The position numbers and the translations under genes are program-made. The notes below the pieces were generated by a model. That model was not told the DNA's origin. It saw only the letters and a list, made by a program, of their open reading frames with translations, and made no database searches. From positions 62,001-126,000 of the forward strand of contig CALRKB020000008.1 of assembly GCA_943367755.1 (NCBI GenBank): 64,000 bases of DNA, given 5' to 3'. Below, in pieces: positions 56,493 through 64,000 of the stretch (position 1 is the stretch's first letter; each line of letters starts with the position of its first letter). This DNA comes from PCC-6802 sp943367755 (GTDB taxonomy: Bacteria > Cyanobacteriota > Cyanobacteriia > Pseudanabaenales > Pseudanabaenaceae).

Positions 56493-58748
56493 TTAGTAAT
56501 GCCGCTCCATCAGATAAAAACCAAAGGCACGCAGCATAATCTTTGTCTGGGAGTCCTCAAGCCAAGGCTCGAGATATTGCCAGGCACTTTCCACTATTTC
56601 TTTGGCCCGATCGCTGCAAGCTTCTAGAGCGCCACAACGCTCGATTGCGTCAATACAAGCAGAAACGATCGCTGGTTCTTCAGGCTTTGACTGCAGAGTA
56701 TTCCAAAGCCAGGTTCGATCTGCATAGGATAGCAGCGACATTGCCTTGACAATAGGAAGCGTAACCTTTCCCTGCATGATGTCCTCGCCAAGGGACTTGA
56801 GGTTGCGCTCAAACCCCCGTAGATTGAGAATATCGTCGACAATCTGAAAGGCGAGACCAAGGGCTTCTAGGTACTGTCCAAGAGCTTCGATCTGCATCTC
56901 ACTGCCACCTCCAACGAGACTGCCTGCTCGCGCTGCCGTCCCCGCTGGCGCTGCCGTTTTGAGCCAATAGGTAGCAAGCACCTGACGTTCGAGCGCTGTG
57001 GTATCGCCGCTGGCAACGACAGCATCCATCTCAGAAGCTAGGCCGGCCAGATCGAAAGCCTGGCCGGCGTGCGCGGCGCGAAATGTCTTAAAGAAGAGTT
57101 CGTAAAGTCGTAGTCTGACATCGGGCGAAAGGTTTGATGATGGGAGTAGAAGTTCGCTCAAAAAATAGCAGGCTGTCCCCGCATTGATTGCCAGCGGCTC
57201 GCCATAGAGCAAATGGCAGGTTTTGCCGCCGCGACGAACCGTCGACCGATCCTGCACGTCATCCACAATGAGGGAACCGACGTGGATCAACTCGGGCATA
57301 CCCAGTAAGTGCATGTATGGACGGAAGTCTCCCCCTACGGCATTGCAACAAGCCATCAGTGCGTAGGAACGCCACGACTTGCCGCCGCGATCGCTGATTT
57401 CGCGGATGGGATCGATAATATTGCGTGCGAATCGGCCGGGATCGATGCCATTTAGGAATTCCCGATCTTCACCGTTTGCAACTAGAAAGCGAACCTGTTC
57501 GTTATTGGGAATGGCAGGCAGGAGGTTGTGAATTGACTGCTGCACTTCCCGACCGACGGCGGCAAAGAGATCGTCGATACTGTGGATGGTGTTAAAGCCT
57601 TTGCGTTCCAGGTAGCCGCGACCGGCAACCGACTGCCCGTTAAAGGTGCCGCGAATCGATATGCATCCTTCCCAGAATGCCGGTGCTGCAATTAATGTGA
57701 TGAACTCCTGCGCGTCAAAGCAAGCTTCGATCTGTAGCTCCAGGTTTGCCTCTGGAACGCAGAGGTTCCAGTGCGTGGGATAGTCGTTGAAGGTCTGCTG
57801 GCTGCGCCAGAGATTGCAAGGCTTGAGAGAAAATTCTGCGTACTGATGGGAATTGCCCTGAGGATCGACGAGGATCGTAAATTTGTCTATAAGTTTATTG
57901 GTGTCTTTGTCAAACAGCATAGAGACGAGCAAGTCCGAGCCGCTGTCGAGCTGAATGCTCATCCAATTCCAGGCAGCCCCCGCAACGCTGGTCTCATGTT
58001 TATTCTCATCGTGGTAAATACTTCCGAATTCATGGTCGTACCACGCAATACCCTGGGCGATCGCTTGGTTGCTGCCATTTTGCTCGATATAACCGCCGAT
58101 CTCAAATCTGGGAATGAAGTAGTAGAACGTAGTTAACCGATCGAAGGCAATTGCCCCATCGATACCGTAGCGGATGGGTGGCTTTGTCGGTGTTAACGTC
58201 AGTTTGCAAGTAAGATTAGCTTCTGGATCGGAGAGTTTGAGGAAGTAGCTGCCGTCCTCGCGCTTGAGAAATTGCGAGCCGTCGTAGTTCAGTTCCAGGC
58301 AATCGCGAGCTACGTAGGCGTCGCCCGCAAACATGCGGTCGGGAGCGGGGATTTTCCCAGCTTCCAACATTTCGCGCAGCGTGCGTTCCATCCACGGATC
58401 CTGGAGAATTTTTTCGCCGCGGTCCATCATGCCTAGCACTGTTTGCGGTCCGGAGCGATCGCCAAGCGACACTGTATGGTAGCGACGATTATCCACATCA
58501 CTTAGCGCCCAAGTGAGCGCGTGGCCGTATTGCGGTGCTTGCGTTACTTCGTCGTAACCGGTAATTTTGCGAAAAAACGATGCAAAGAGTGAGACCGAGC
58601 GGCCGTCAGCGGTTGTGAGATGGCTATTGATATACCACCACTCAATTGCAGAATTGTGGGGTAGGTCGTGTACTGCTAGATCGATGGAGCCCTGCTCGGG
58701 CCAGTCCTTGGGGATTCGTTTGGATAAATTTGGTAGAGTAGAAACCAT
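56493..58748 (-). CDS. AttH/CrtC-like lipocalin domain fused to isoprenyl diphosphate synthase (2)
   Basis: 751 residues, first gene of the terpenoid operon and paralogue of the gene at 49458. AttH/CrtC part about 10-385: EWWYINSHLTTADGRSVSLF at 36, WYDHEFGS at 236, AAWNWMSIQLDSG near 258. Prenyl synthase part about 410-751: Lys457 in GGKSWRS, first motif DDVQD (496-500) then STVRRGG, second motif DDILN (638-642) and LGEDIMQGKVTLPIVKAM. Both Asp-rich motifs are retained in both copies, so both are probably active. The paralogues may give chains of different length, or one may provide the substrate of the other. Its ATG follows AAACCATATTGATATTG in the complement, with no strong Shine-Dalgarno. 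Confidence 0.82.
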   Translation of the reverse strand: MVSTLPNLSKRIPKDWPEQGSIDLAVHDLPHNSAIEWWYINSHLTTADGRSVSLFASFFRKITGYDEVTQAPQYGHALTWALSDVDNRRYHTVSLGDRSGPQTVLGMMDRGEKILQDPWMERTLREMLEAGKIPAPDRMFAGDAYVARDCLELNYDGSQFLKREDGSYFLKLSDPEANLTCKLTLTPTKPPIRYGIDGAIAFDRLTTFYYFIPRFEIGGYIEQNGSNQAIAQGIAWYDHEFGSIYHDENKHETSVAGAAWNWMSIQLDSGSDLLVSMLFDKDTNKLIDKFTILVDPQGNSHQYAEFSLKPCNLWRSQQTFNDYPTHWNLCVPEANLELQIEACFDAQEFITLIAAPAFWEGCISIRGTFNGQSVAGRGYLERKGFNTIHSIDDLFAAVGREVQQSIHNLLPAIPNNEQVRFLVANGEDREFLNGIDPGRFARNIIDPIREISDRGGKSWRSYALMACCNAVGGDFRPYMHLLGMPELIHVGSLIVDDVQDRSTVRRGGKTCHLLYGEPLAINAGTACYFLSELLLPSSNLSPDVRLRLYELFFKTFRAAHAGQAFDLAGLASEMDAVVASGDTTALERQVLATYWLKTAAPAGTAARAGSLVGGGSEMQIEALGQYLEALGLAFQIVDDILNLRGFERNLKSLGEDIMQGKVTLPIVKAMSLLSYADRTWLWNTLQSKPEEPAIVSACIDAIERCGALEACSDRAKEIVESAWQYLEPWLEDSQTKIMLRAFGFYLMERHY

Positions 58749-58770
58749 ATTGATATTGCCCAGTTGAAAG

Positions 58771-58935
58771 GATATTGAAAATCAGGAGATTGAATTAGCG
58801 AATCTCAACGATATAAATCGCTGGAAGTTACTTTACGCCTGGAATGGTCAAAGCTTTGCAAGTCGCACTATTGAAACGGTGGCTTACCTCAAAGAATTAG
58901 TTATGCGTACTTCGCGCTCTCAACTTATCCAATAG
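58771..58935 (+). pseudogene. Possible gene remnant upstream of the terpenoid operon
   Basis: A frame without start codon near its beginning runs 54 codons to TAG 58933-58935: ANLNDINRWKLLYAWNGQSF, then ASRTIETVAYLKELVMRTS. The composition looks protein-like, but no family was recognised. It directly follows a stop at 58765-58767 and begins close to the first ATG of the minus-strand operon, so it may be a leftover of a displaced gene. The rest of 58749-59130 holds a small palindrome (GTCAT-GAT-ATGAC at 58978-58990). Confidence 0.3.
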
Positions 58936-59130
58936 GCATAAGTTATCGCAAAGGATAGGCGATCGCATCTAATAAATGTCATGATATGACCGTTACATTT
59001 GTCATCATTTATTCAGTACTCAGCTTATTTTTGGCATGCTCTATTCTTCATGCGTTCTGCCATCGGGCTGTATAGTCCGCAACCAAAAATTGCTATAACT
59101 GTAGAGCTTAGAAAGGTAATCAAAAAATCT

Positions 59131-59646
59131 ATGGCTCGTCGCAGATATACAACGACTACAACTAATAATGCTTCTGGTGGGTTCGGTGCTAGCTCTAGCA
59201 CAAAACTAGCGATCGCCGGGGCAATCTTTGCGATCGGTGTTGGTGTTGGCGTTGCTCTTTCTACCCTCAACCCCACGCCTGGAACCGTGGATGTCCTCAA
59301 ACTAGACGATCTAGCTCCCAATCGTGAATTTTGCAATAATTATGGCTCGTCAGCTATGGTGATGAACAGCCGTGTTTATATCACGCTCAACCCCTTTAAT
59401 GTCTATGTCAGTCAAACTGAACCGATGCCAGGTTGTGTGGTATTGCCAAATAACTGGAATGAACTATTGCGTAGGGGCGCGATCGCGGAAAAAGATATTC
59501 GCCTCTGTAAAGATCGCATGAATACGTTTGGTTTTACTGGAGATCTGGAAAAGAAAGCCATAGTTGACTGCGTTTATGAAAGTAGGGATGCACAAACCAA
59601 ATTCAAAGGAAATCCACAAACACCCACTCCTACACCTACTCCTTAG
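59131..59646 (+). CDS. DUF3172 family protein
   Basis: 171 residues from ATG 59131 (MARRRYTTTTTNNASGG); a longer frame from 58999 adds unconserved sequence. An Arg/Thr-rich N terminus precedes a membrane helix (LAIAGAIFAIGVGVGVALS), then the conserved domain PNREFCNNYGSSAMVMNSR and QTEPMPGCVVLPNNWNELLR, typical of cyanobacterial DUF3172. The tail is Pro/Thr repeats (TPTPTPTP). Probably membrane-anchored with a lumenal or periplasmic domain; function unknown. Convergent with the kptA remnant: the two overlap by 4 bases. Confidence 0.85.
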   Translation: MARRRYTTTTTNNASGGFGASSSTKLAIAGAIFAIGVGVGVALSTLNPTPGTVDVLKLDDLAPNREFCNNYGSSAMVMNSRVYITLNPFNVYVSQTEPMPGCVVLPNNWNELLRRGAIAEKDIRLCKDRMNTFGFTGDLEKKAIVDCVYESRDAQTKFKGNPQTPTPTPTP

Positions 59647-60035
59647 TGTTCTGTTAAGAATTTTTTTGAAGGTCCGAATCTTGGTATATAACCCTTGTCC
59701 TCAAGTAGTTTGAGATATTCAGGCGGCACATGATCTATCAGCCATACACCATTATCCGAGCAGAAAAATATATAACCATCCTGACTCATGGTTGTAGCGG
59801 CGATCGCAAAAACAACTGGCTTACCGTGACGCATACCCACAGTTCTCGCAGTCTCAGGATCTGCCGACAGATGAACGTGATGTCGCGACATCTTGTTTAG
59901 ACCTTTGCGAGTGATCGCCTCAACCGCACCCGTACCGTGATAAAGCAGATCGGGCGGTGTGGAGGGTTCTAGCGCGTAGTATTCATCCTCAGAAGACTCT
60001 ATAGTCGCAACAAATGACCTGTTATTAGAAGCCGA
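59643..60035 (-). pseudogene. kptA: Truncated kptA (RNA 2'-phosphotransferase) C-terminal domain
   Basis: From 60035 down to the stop at 59643 the frame is open but has no ATG, GTG or TTG until the ATG at 59891. Translation gives TPPDLLYHGTGAVEAITRKG then KMSRHHVHLSADPETARTVG and HGKPVVFAIAATTMSQDGY, the ADP-ribosyltransferase-like half of Tpt1/KptA with its HGT and RHHVHLS motifs. The N-terminal winged-helix domain is missing, and the upstream frame ends with TGA at 60036-60038. An 82-residue product from 59891 would lack the first catalytic motif, so it is probably inactive. Confidence 0.6.
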
Positions 60036-60260
60036 TCAGCACTCATCGAAGGCTTCGATATCAAGTAAATGCCGATATGGCTCGATCATATCTGGTTTAC
60101 TAAATGCCAACGTACGGAGTATATGCCAGTCTCGCAGGCTCTCAAACGCATTTGAATACTCATCTTCTTCCAAGCGAGTTGCCAATTGAGCTACATCTTC
60201 TGCAGTTAGCTTGGAGACATCAACTTCCTGAGCTTCATTTTGGGGTTGCTTAGTACTCAT
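60036..60260 (-). CDS. Small hypothetical protein, in frame with the kptA remnant
   Basis: 74 residues, acidic: STKQPQNEAQEVDVSKLTAE, then EEDEYSNAFESLRDWHILRT and PYRHLLDIEAFDEC. No family recognised; it does not resemble the usual KptA N-terminal domain. Only a single TGA separates it from the kptA remnant in the same frame, so the two might once have been one gene. The start ATG at 60260 has no strong ribosome site visible. Whether it is expressed alone is open. Confidence 0.5.
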   Translation of the reverse strand: MSTKQPQNEAQEVDVSKLTAEDVAQLATRLEEDEYSNAFESLRDWHILRTLAFSKPDMIEPYRHLLDIEAFDEC

Positions 60261-60337
60261 GTCTACCTTAATGTTGCTGTTTAAGCTGGCTGTGAAGTAG
60301 GCGGTTTAGAATGGCTCTTCGGGAAAAGCACTCTCAA

Positions 60338-60429
60338 CGGAGAGGGAGGGATTCGAACCCTCGGTACGGAGTTACCTGCCGTACAACAGATTAGCAATCT
60401 GCCGCTTTCGACCACTCAGCCACCTCTCC
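60338..60429 (-). tRNA. trnS-GCU: tRNA-Ser (GCU)
   Basis: About 92 nt on the minus strand. The acceptor stem GGAGAGG pairs with CCTCTCC, with discriminator G. The D arm has GTGGCTGAGTGGTCGAAAGC, the anticodon arm CAGATTGCTAATCTG gives anticodon GCU, and a long variable arm (GTACGGCAGGT...CCGTAC) identifies the serine type. The T arm is GAGGGTTCGAATCCCTC. No CCA is encoded. Confidence 0.95.
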
Positions 60430-60507
60430 ATGTCTTGCGGAATAGTATCTTACCAGATTGTATACGTTTGTTGCTAAAAAAATTAGCTATTTTGCTAGAT
60501 TACCTGC

Positions 60508-61308
60508 ATGAAAACTCAACGCTCCAATTTACAACGGGTCGTACTACAGCCCCAGCAATGTATCCCGCCACTGCTAGCCTCAGCCAAGATCGAGCTTGCT
60601 CCGGCACAACAACATTATCTTGCGCGCGTTTTACGCCTGAAACCTGGAGCAGAGTTTATTGCTCTTAATGGTAAGGGGCAATGGTGGCGAGCTGAGCTAT
60701 TAGCGGATCTGCAAACAGCTGTAATTGTGGAAGAACTAATTGCCAATACCGAATTGCCAATACCCGTAAAGCTGGCGATCGCGATGCCCAAGGGTAATGG
60801 CATGGAGTCGATCGTTCGCACCTGCACCGAGTTAGGGGTGAGCCAGATTGCGCCCCTATGGAGCGATCGCACTGTAGTTAGACCCGGAACCAGCATGGGA
60901 ACGCAGAAGCTAGAACGGTGGCAGCGTATCGCCCAGGAAGCATCTGAACAATCATTGCGCACCTATGTGCCTGAAATTATCGAGCCACAAGCTTTCAGTA
61001 ATTGGGTAAGGTCTGATGGTGATCGCCAAGATTATCAACACAAGTTTATCGGCACTACCCAAGGCGATCGGCCCCATTTGCTCTCATCCATGTTAGAAAT
61101 CTGGTCAGAAATTGGCGGTACGAACTTACGGGCGGGCAGCATACTGGTGGCGATAGGGCCGGAAGGCGGCTGGACTAAATCCGAAGAAGAGATGGCCTTT
61201 ACCCACGATTTTCAGCCAGTTTCATTTGGCGATCGCATTTTGGCTGCAACCACAGCGCCAGTGGTAGCATTATCAATAGTTAGTGCCGTAATTAGTGCCG
61301 TACTGTAG
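60508..61308 (+). CDS. rsmE: 16S rRNA m3U1498 methyltransferase
   Basis: 266 residues from ATG 60508. Family motifs: LAPAQQHYLARVLRLKPGAE (PUA-like domain), LAIAMPKGNGMESIVRTCTE, ELGVSQIAPLWSDRTV, and the SPOUT knot ILVAIGPEGGWTKSEEEMAF then FGDRILAATTAPVVALSI. It methylates N3 of U1498 in 16S rRNA with SAM. Start chosen over an earlier frame because MKTQRSNLQRVVL fits the family. The following genes yjbQ and yvcK overlap or abut, suggesting one transcript. Confidence 0.95.
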   Translation: MKTQRSNLQRVVLQPQQCIPPLLASAKIELAPAQQHYLARVLRLKPGAEFIALNGKGQWWRAELLADLQTAVIVEELIANTELPIPVKLAIAMPKGNGMESIVRTCTELGVSQIAPLWSDRTVVRPGTSMGTQKLERWQRIAQEASEQSLRTYVPEIIEPQAFSNWVRSDGDRQDYQHKFIGTTQGDRPHLLSSMLEIWSEIGGTNLRAGSILVAIGPEGGWTKSEEEMAFTHDFQPVSFGDRILAATTAPVVALSIVSAVISAVL

Positions 61309-61312
61309 ACCC

Positions 61313-61735
61313 ATGCTCGTACATAGCCAGGAACTGCTTAGAATTGGTACTAGAGGAAAATCTCTGCATAACATTACTACTGACGTTGAGTCGGTGGTAT
61401 CGCAATCGCGAGTACAAACTGGTCTATGCACGGTTTTTGTGATGCATTCCTCTGCCAGCTTGATTATTCAGGAGAATGCCGATCCAGATGTGTTGGCGGA
61501 CTTAGAAACTTTTTTTTCTAAACTCGTTCCTGAATATGGACTAAATTATCGCCATACTGCTGAAGGGCCAGATGACATGCCCGCACATATCCGCACTGCC
61601 CTCACTAAAACTTCTGAAAATATTCCCATTACCAGAGGCAGGCTGGCGCTAGGGATATGGCAGGGTATTTATGTTTGGGAACATCGCGATCGCGGGCGCA
61701 CCCGTGAGGTAATGGTGCACATTTCTGGTAACTAG
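61313..61735 (+). CDS. yjbQ: YjbQ/UPF0047 family protein
   Basis: 140 residues from ATG 61313; a GTG at 61295 would overlap rsmE. Family signature: GLCTVFVMHSSASLIIQENA, HTAEGPDDMPAHIRTALT and LALGIWQGIYVWEHRDRGRT. The His/Ser/Glu cluster coordinates metal in known structures. A weak thiamine phosphate synthase activity has been reported for relatives; the true role is unclear. It starts 4 nt after the rsmE stop, and its own stop abuts the yvcK ATG. Confidence 0.92.
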   Translation: MLVHSQELLRIGTRGKSLHNITTDVESVVSQSRVQTGLCTVFVMHSSASLIIQENADPDVLADLETFFSKLVPEYGLNYRHTAEGPDDMPAHIRTALTKTSENIPITRGRLALGIWQGIYVWEHRDRGRTREVMVHISGN

Positions 61736-63061
61736 ATGATACCTCGCATCAAAAAAGCACGCGTTAGACGAACTAGAACAGCTAGCTGGGTAAAATGGCT
61801 GCTGCCTGGTCTGTTTGTGAAACGCTGGTTATTTATGAGCGTGTTAGGCATTACTTTGATTGTGCTGGGATTGGCAATTTCGGCGCGGCTAACCCCAGTC
61901 TTTTATTTTACAAAGCTCATTGGTTCGCTGATTGACCTTTTTGCGTCGCGATTACCGCGCTATATCAGCGGGCCAATTGCGATTTTGATTGGCTTTGTGC
62001 TGTTGTGGCTGGGGCAAAAACGGGCTTTGGGCTCGATCACGCAGGCTTTAATGCCCGATAACGATAAAGAACTAGTTGATGTTTTGCTCGATCATCGCAA
62101 GTTAAATAAAGGTCCAAAATTAGTAGTTTTAGGAGGCGGTACAGGCTTGTCAAACCTGCTACGCGGCCTCAAGAAATATAGTGCCAATATCACAGCGATC
62201 GTTACAGTTGCAGATGATGGTGGCTCGTCGGGTCGTCTGCGGCGAGAGTATGGCGTTTTACCACCAGGAGATATTCGTAACTGTCTAGCGGCACTGGCTG
62301 ATGAAGAACAACTCCTGACGGAACTATTTCAATATCGGTTTACCACCGGCGAAGGACTGAGTGGCCATAGCTTTGGCAACCTGTTTATCACCGCCATGAA
62401 TGACATCACTGGCGATCTCAATCAGGCCATTACCGCCAGTTCTAAGGTTTTAGCGGTGCGCGGTCGCGTTTTGCCAGCAACGTTAGATAACGTAGCATTG
62501 TGGGCGGAGCTAGAAGATGGCAGGCGCATAGAAGGCGAATCTAATATCCCTGAAGCTAACGGCAGGATTGCCCAAATTGGGTGCACACCTGCCAATCCGG
62601 TGGCACTACCCCAGGCTGTGGCGGATATTGCCGAGGCTGACTGCATCATTATTGGCCCTGGCAGCTTGTATACCAGCATCTGCCCCAATCTACTAGTACC
62701 AGGTATTTTAGAGGCGATCAGCAACAGCCATGCTCCCTGCATATATATATGCAACATCATGAGTCAGCCAGGCGAAACAGATGGTTTCACCGTTGCTGAC
62801 TATGTTCGCGTCTTAGATAAAGTAGCGGGAGGGCGGCTATTTGACGTGGTACTCGTGCAGAAATATCAACCATCGGTAAATTCGCTCCAGCACTATGACA
62901 AAGTGGGGGCACACTTTACAGAGTTAGATCGTGATGGACTTGTAGAGCTTAACTGTCCGATTTTACTAGCCAATGTGATGCAAGAGATGCCGGAGGGGGA
63001 GGTGCGCCACGATCCAGATCGATTGGCAGGTGTTTTAATGCGCTGGTACAATCGTCAATAG
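61736..63061 (+). CDS. yvcK: YvcK/CofD-like family protein (gluconeogenesis factor), membrane-anchored
   Basis: 441 residues. Two N-terminal helices (about 33-52 and 75-95) are followed by the YvcK domain: KLVVLGGGTGLSNLLRGLKK, VTVADDGGSSGRLRREYGVL, PPGDIRNCLAALAD and LSGHSFGNLFITAMNDI, which bind UDP-sugars in relatives. The N-terminal membrane part is an addition seen in cyanobacterial members. In Bacillus YvcK affects cell shape and gluconeogenic growth. The ATG directly follows the yjbQ stop (TAGATG), so translation is coupled. Confidence 0.92.
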   Translation: MIPRIKKARVRRTRTASWVKWLLPGLFVKRWLFMSVLGITLIVLGLAISARLTPVFYFTKLIGSLIDLFASRLPRYISGPIAILIGFVLLWLGQKRALGSITQALMPDNDKELVDVLLDHRKLNKGPKLVVLGGGTGLSNLLRGLKKYSANITAIVTVADDGGSSGRLRREYGVLPPGDIRNCLAALADEEQLLTELFQYRFTTGEGLSGHSFGNLFITAMNDITGDLNQAITASSKVLAVRGRVLPATLDNVALWAELEDGRRIEGESNIPEANGRIAQIGCTPANPVALPQAVADIAEADCIIIGPGSLYTSICPNLLVPGILEAISNSHAPCIYICNIMSQPGETDGFTVADYVRVLDKVAGGRLFDVVLVQKYQPSVNSLQHYDKVGAHFTELDRDGLVELNCPILLANVMQEMPEGEVRHDPDRLAGVLMRWYNRQ

Positions 63062-63079
63062 CGAGTTGCATAGTGCGTT

Positions 63080-63523
63080 ATGGTCGAAACAACCTCACTG
63101 CCGCAAACTTACAGCCTCAGAGTAAGTACCGATATCTATCAATTGAATGAGGTGCACACATGGTTTTCACAATTTAAGCGCATCCCTCACACAGTTTGGA
63201 TGCAATGCAACCTCGTATTAACGGAAGGATTTACCAATGTTATCCGTCATGCGCACGAGCTATTGCCAAAAGATACGCCGATTGATATTGAAGTTACACT
63301 GTTAGAAGGAGCATTAGAGCTACGCATTTGGGATTTCGGCCAGCCTTTCGATCTCAAAGCTGAATTAGATCGATTATCTCAACAGACGTTCAATCCTCTC
63401 GATATTGATAGTATTCCAACAGGGGGTAGGGGTTTAGCGATCGCAAATACAGTATCCGACTATTTCACCTACGATCGCACAACTGATGGCCGCAATTGTT
63501 TTTTGATTCGCAAAAATTATTAA
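63080..63523 (+). CDS. Anti-sigma regulatory ATPase, HATPase_c_2
   Basis: 147 residues. N box LTEGFTNVIRHAHELLP with Glu and Asn, acidic motif LELRIWDFGQPFDL, and G box TGGRGLAIANTVSDYF. It is a second RsbW-like protein, divergent from the one at 1102. It starts 18 nt after yvcK on the same strand, so it may be the last gene of that transcript. No STAS or PP2C partner is next to it. Target unknown. Confidence 0.87.
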   Translation: MVETTSLPQTYSLRVSTDIYQLNEVHTWFSQFKRIPHTVWMQCNLVLTEGFTNVIRHAHELLPKDTPIDIEVTLLEGALELRIWDFGQPFDLKAELDRLSQQTFNPLDIDSIPTGGRGLAIANTVSDYFTYDRTTDGRNCFLIRKNY

Positions 63524-63540
63524 TACGTAAGATTCCTATC

Positions 63541-63891
63541 TTACAGAGATACTTTCACACCATTAATCGGCAACTCACCTTCGGATAGTTGTTGCGCAAA
63601 GTCTGGAATAAATCGCCGCATATTACTTTCGTAGGCAAGCGGCCATAGAATTTGGAGCCTTTTTCTTGCTTTCTCGTTGATATATACTTCTCCTGATTTC
63701 TCAATCAGCAACATGGCAACGTGGCCGCGATTTTCTGTCATCGTAAATATGTAATCATCTTTGTCTGCTGCCATAGAAGCTTTCAAGTCATCGACAACTT
63801 CTGCTAATTCGTGCTCATAGAGGGCATATTCCATTTTCCCTTCTTCTAGCAAAGCTTGTTTTAGTAGTTTGGCAATCTTTTTGGCAGTCAT
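63541..63891 (-). CDS. Hypothetical protein
   Basis: 116 residues, family not recognised. Seen: a Lys-rich N terminus MTAKKIAKLLKQALLEEGKM, then a two-layer-like segment YIFTMTENRGHVAMLLIEKS followed by GEVYINEKARKRLQILWPL. No transmembrane helix or catalytic motif is evident. It is convergent with the anti-sigma gene, 17 nt apart. The reading frame has normal cyanobacterial codon use, which supports a real gene. Confidence 0.7.
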   Translation of the reverse strand: MTAKKIAKLLKQALLEEGKMEYALYEHELAEVVDDLKASMAADKDDYIFTMTENRGHVAMLLIEKSGEVYINEKARKRLQILWPLAYESNMRRFIPDFAQQLSEGELPINGVKVSL

Positions 63892-63938
63892 GGTTAAACG
63901 GGGTGATATTTGCTAAAGGGATGATTTGCTTGAACGAG

Positions 63939-64000
63939 TCAGTTTTTTGCCTGGAGAGTCAATTCCTTAATTTGTTTAATCTCTTCCCAGTCGATCACAG
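63939..64000 (-). CDS. Possible 3' end of a gene, cut by the window edge
   Basis: The complement reads VIDWEEIKQIKELTLQAKN before TGA at 63939-63941. The short stretch looks coding but cannot be assigned to a family. The 47 bp between it and the hypothetical gene hold nothing clear. Confidence 0.4.
   Translation of the reverse strand, partial: VIDWEEIKQIKELTLQAKN

Noticed and set aside
49458..58748. Carotenoid biosynthesis cluster because of CrtC-like domains
   Set aside because: No phytoene synthase, desaturase or cyclase genes are present, and the CrtC-like domains are fused to prenyl synthases beside steroid-type oxygenases.
60036..60038. In-frame TGA as selenocysteine codon
   Set aside because: No SECIS-like hairpin was seen downstream, and cyanobacteria generally lack the pathway.

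Overview
The window is chromosomal DNA of a cyanobacterium. Direct signs are the very frequent HIP1 octamer GCGATCGC and cyanobacterial families: COP23, DUF3172, an ABA4-like protein, XisH/XisI, CHASE2 and AAA-like (PF14516) signalling proteins, a CYP110-like P450 and sucrose synthase. No rRNA, plasmid or phage genes are seen. The genus cannot be fixed from the sequence alone; a filamentous Pseudanabaena/Leptolyngbya-type genome would fit.

Layout. 0-4.7 kb: the end of glgX, then a partner-switching module (STAS antagonist, HATPase anti-sigma kinase, GAF-PP2C phosphatase) and a membrane GTPase. 4.8-10 kb: signalling proteins built from shuffled parts (cyclase+AAA-like, XisH-XisI, AAA-like+CHASE2). 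10-14.5 kb: an accessory island with a ParDE pair between 171-bp direct repeats, a REP-associated transposase (RAYT) with REP-like hairpins around and inside it, a Trypco1 protein, decayed antitoxin genes, a TumE-type toxin pair and a DUF433 protein. 14.5-24.8 kb: housekeeping genes on the minus strand (alaS, pyrG) with DUF2127, a beta-propeller protein, DUF29, Uma2, a permease/TIGR03943 pair and a phosphatase. 25-34 kb: sucrose synthase behind a MITE-like element, a redox cluster (OYE, aldo/keto reductase, nitroreductase) with a divergent ArsR-type regulator, and a DUF485-ActP symporter pair. 34-49.4 kb: SagB-like oxidoreductase, CHASE2 cyclase, gcvT, COP23 with two trypsin-like proteases, RluD-like synthase, rpsB with a structured leader, tsf, a TPR protein, an MTHFR-type protein and Uma2. 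58.9-64 kb: DUF3172, a broken kptA, tRNA-Ser(GCU), rsmE, yjbQ, yvcK and a second HATPase anti-sigma protein.

The most unusual locus is a six-gene minus-strand operon at 49.5-58.7 kb. Its first and last genes are paralogous fusions of an AttH/CrtC-like lipocalin domain to a complete isoprenyl diphosphate synthase domain. Between them are a Rieske oxygenase, a P450, a GT1 glycosyltransferase and an FkbM methyltransferase. No canonical terpene cyclase is present. The inferred job is to make an isoprenoid chain, cyclise or hydrate it with the AttH/CrtC-like domain, oxidise it twice, then glycosylate and O-methylate it. This is the best candidate for an undescribed system.

A second theme is modularity. 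Three module types (class III cyclase, AAA-like ATPase, CHASE2 sensor) occur in all three pairwise combinations within 33 kb. Two families of small hairpin repeats and a GGGCAGA hairpin family are scattered between genes.
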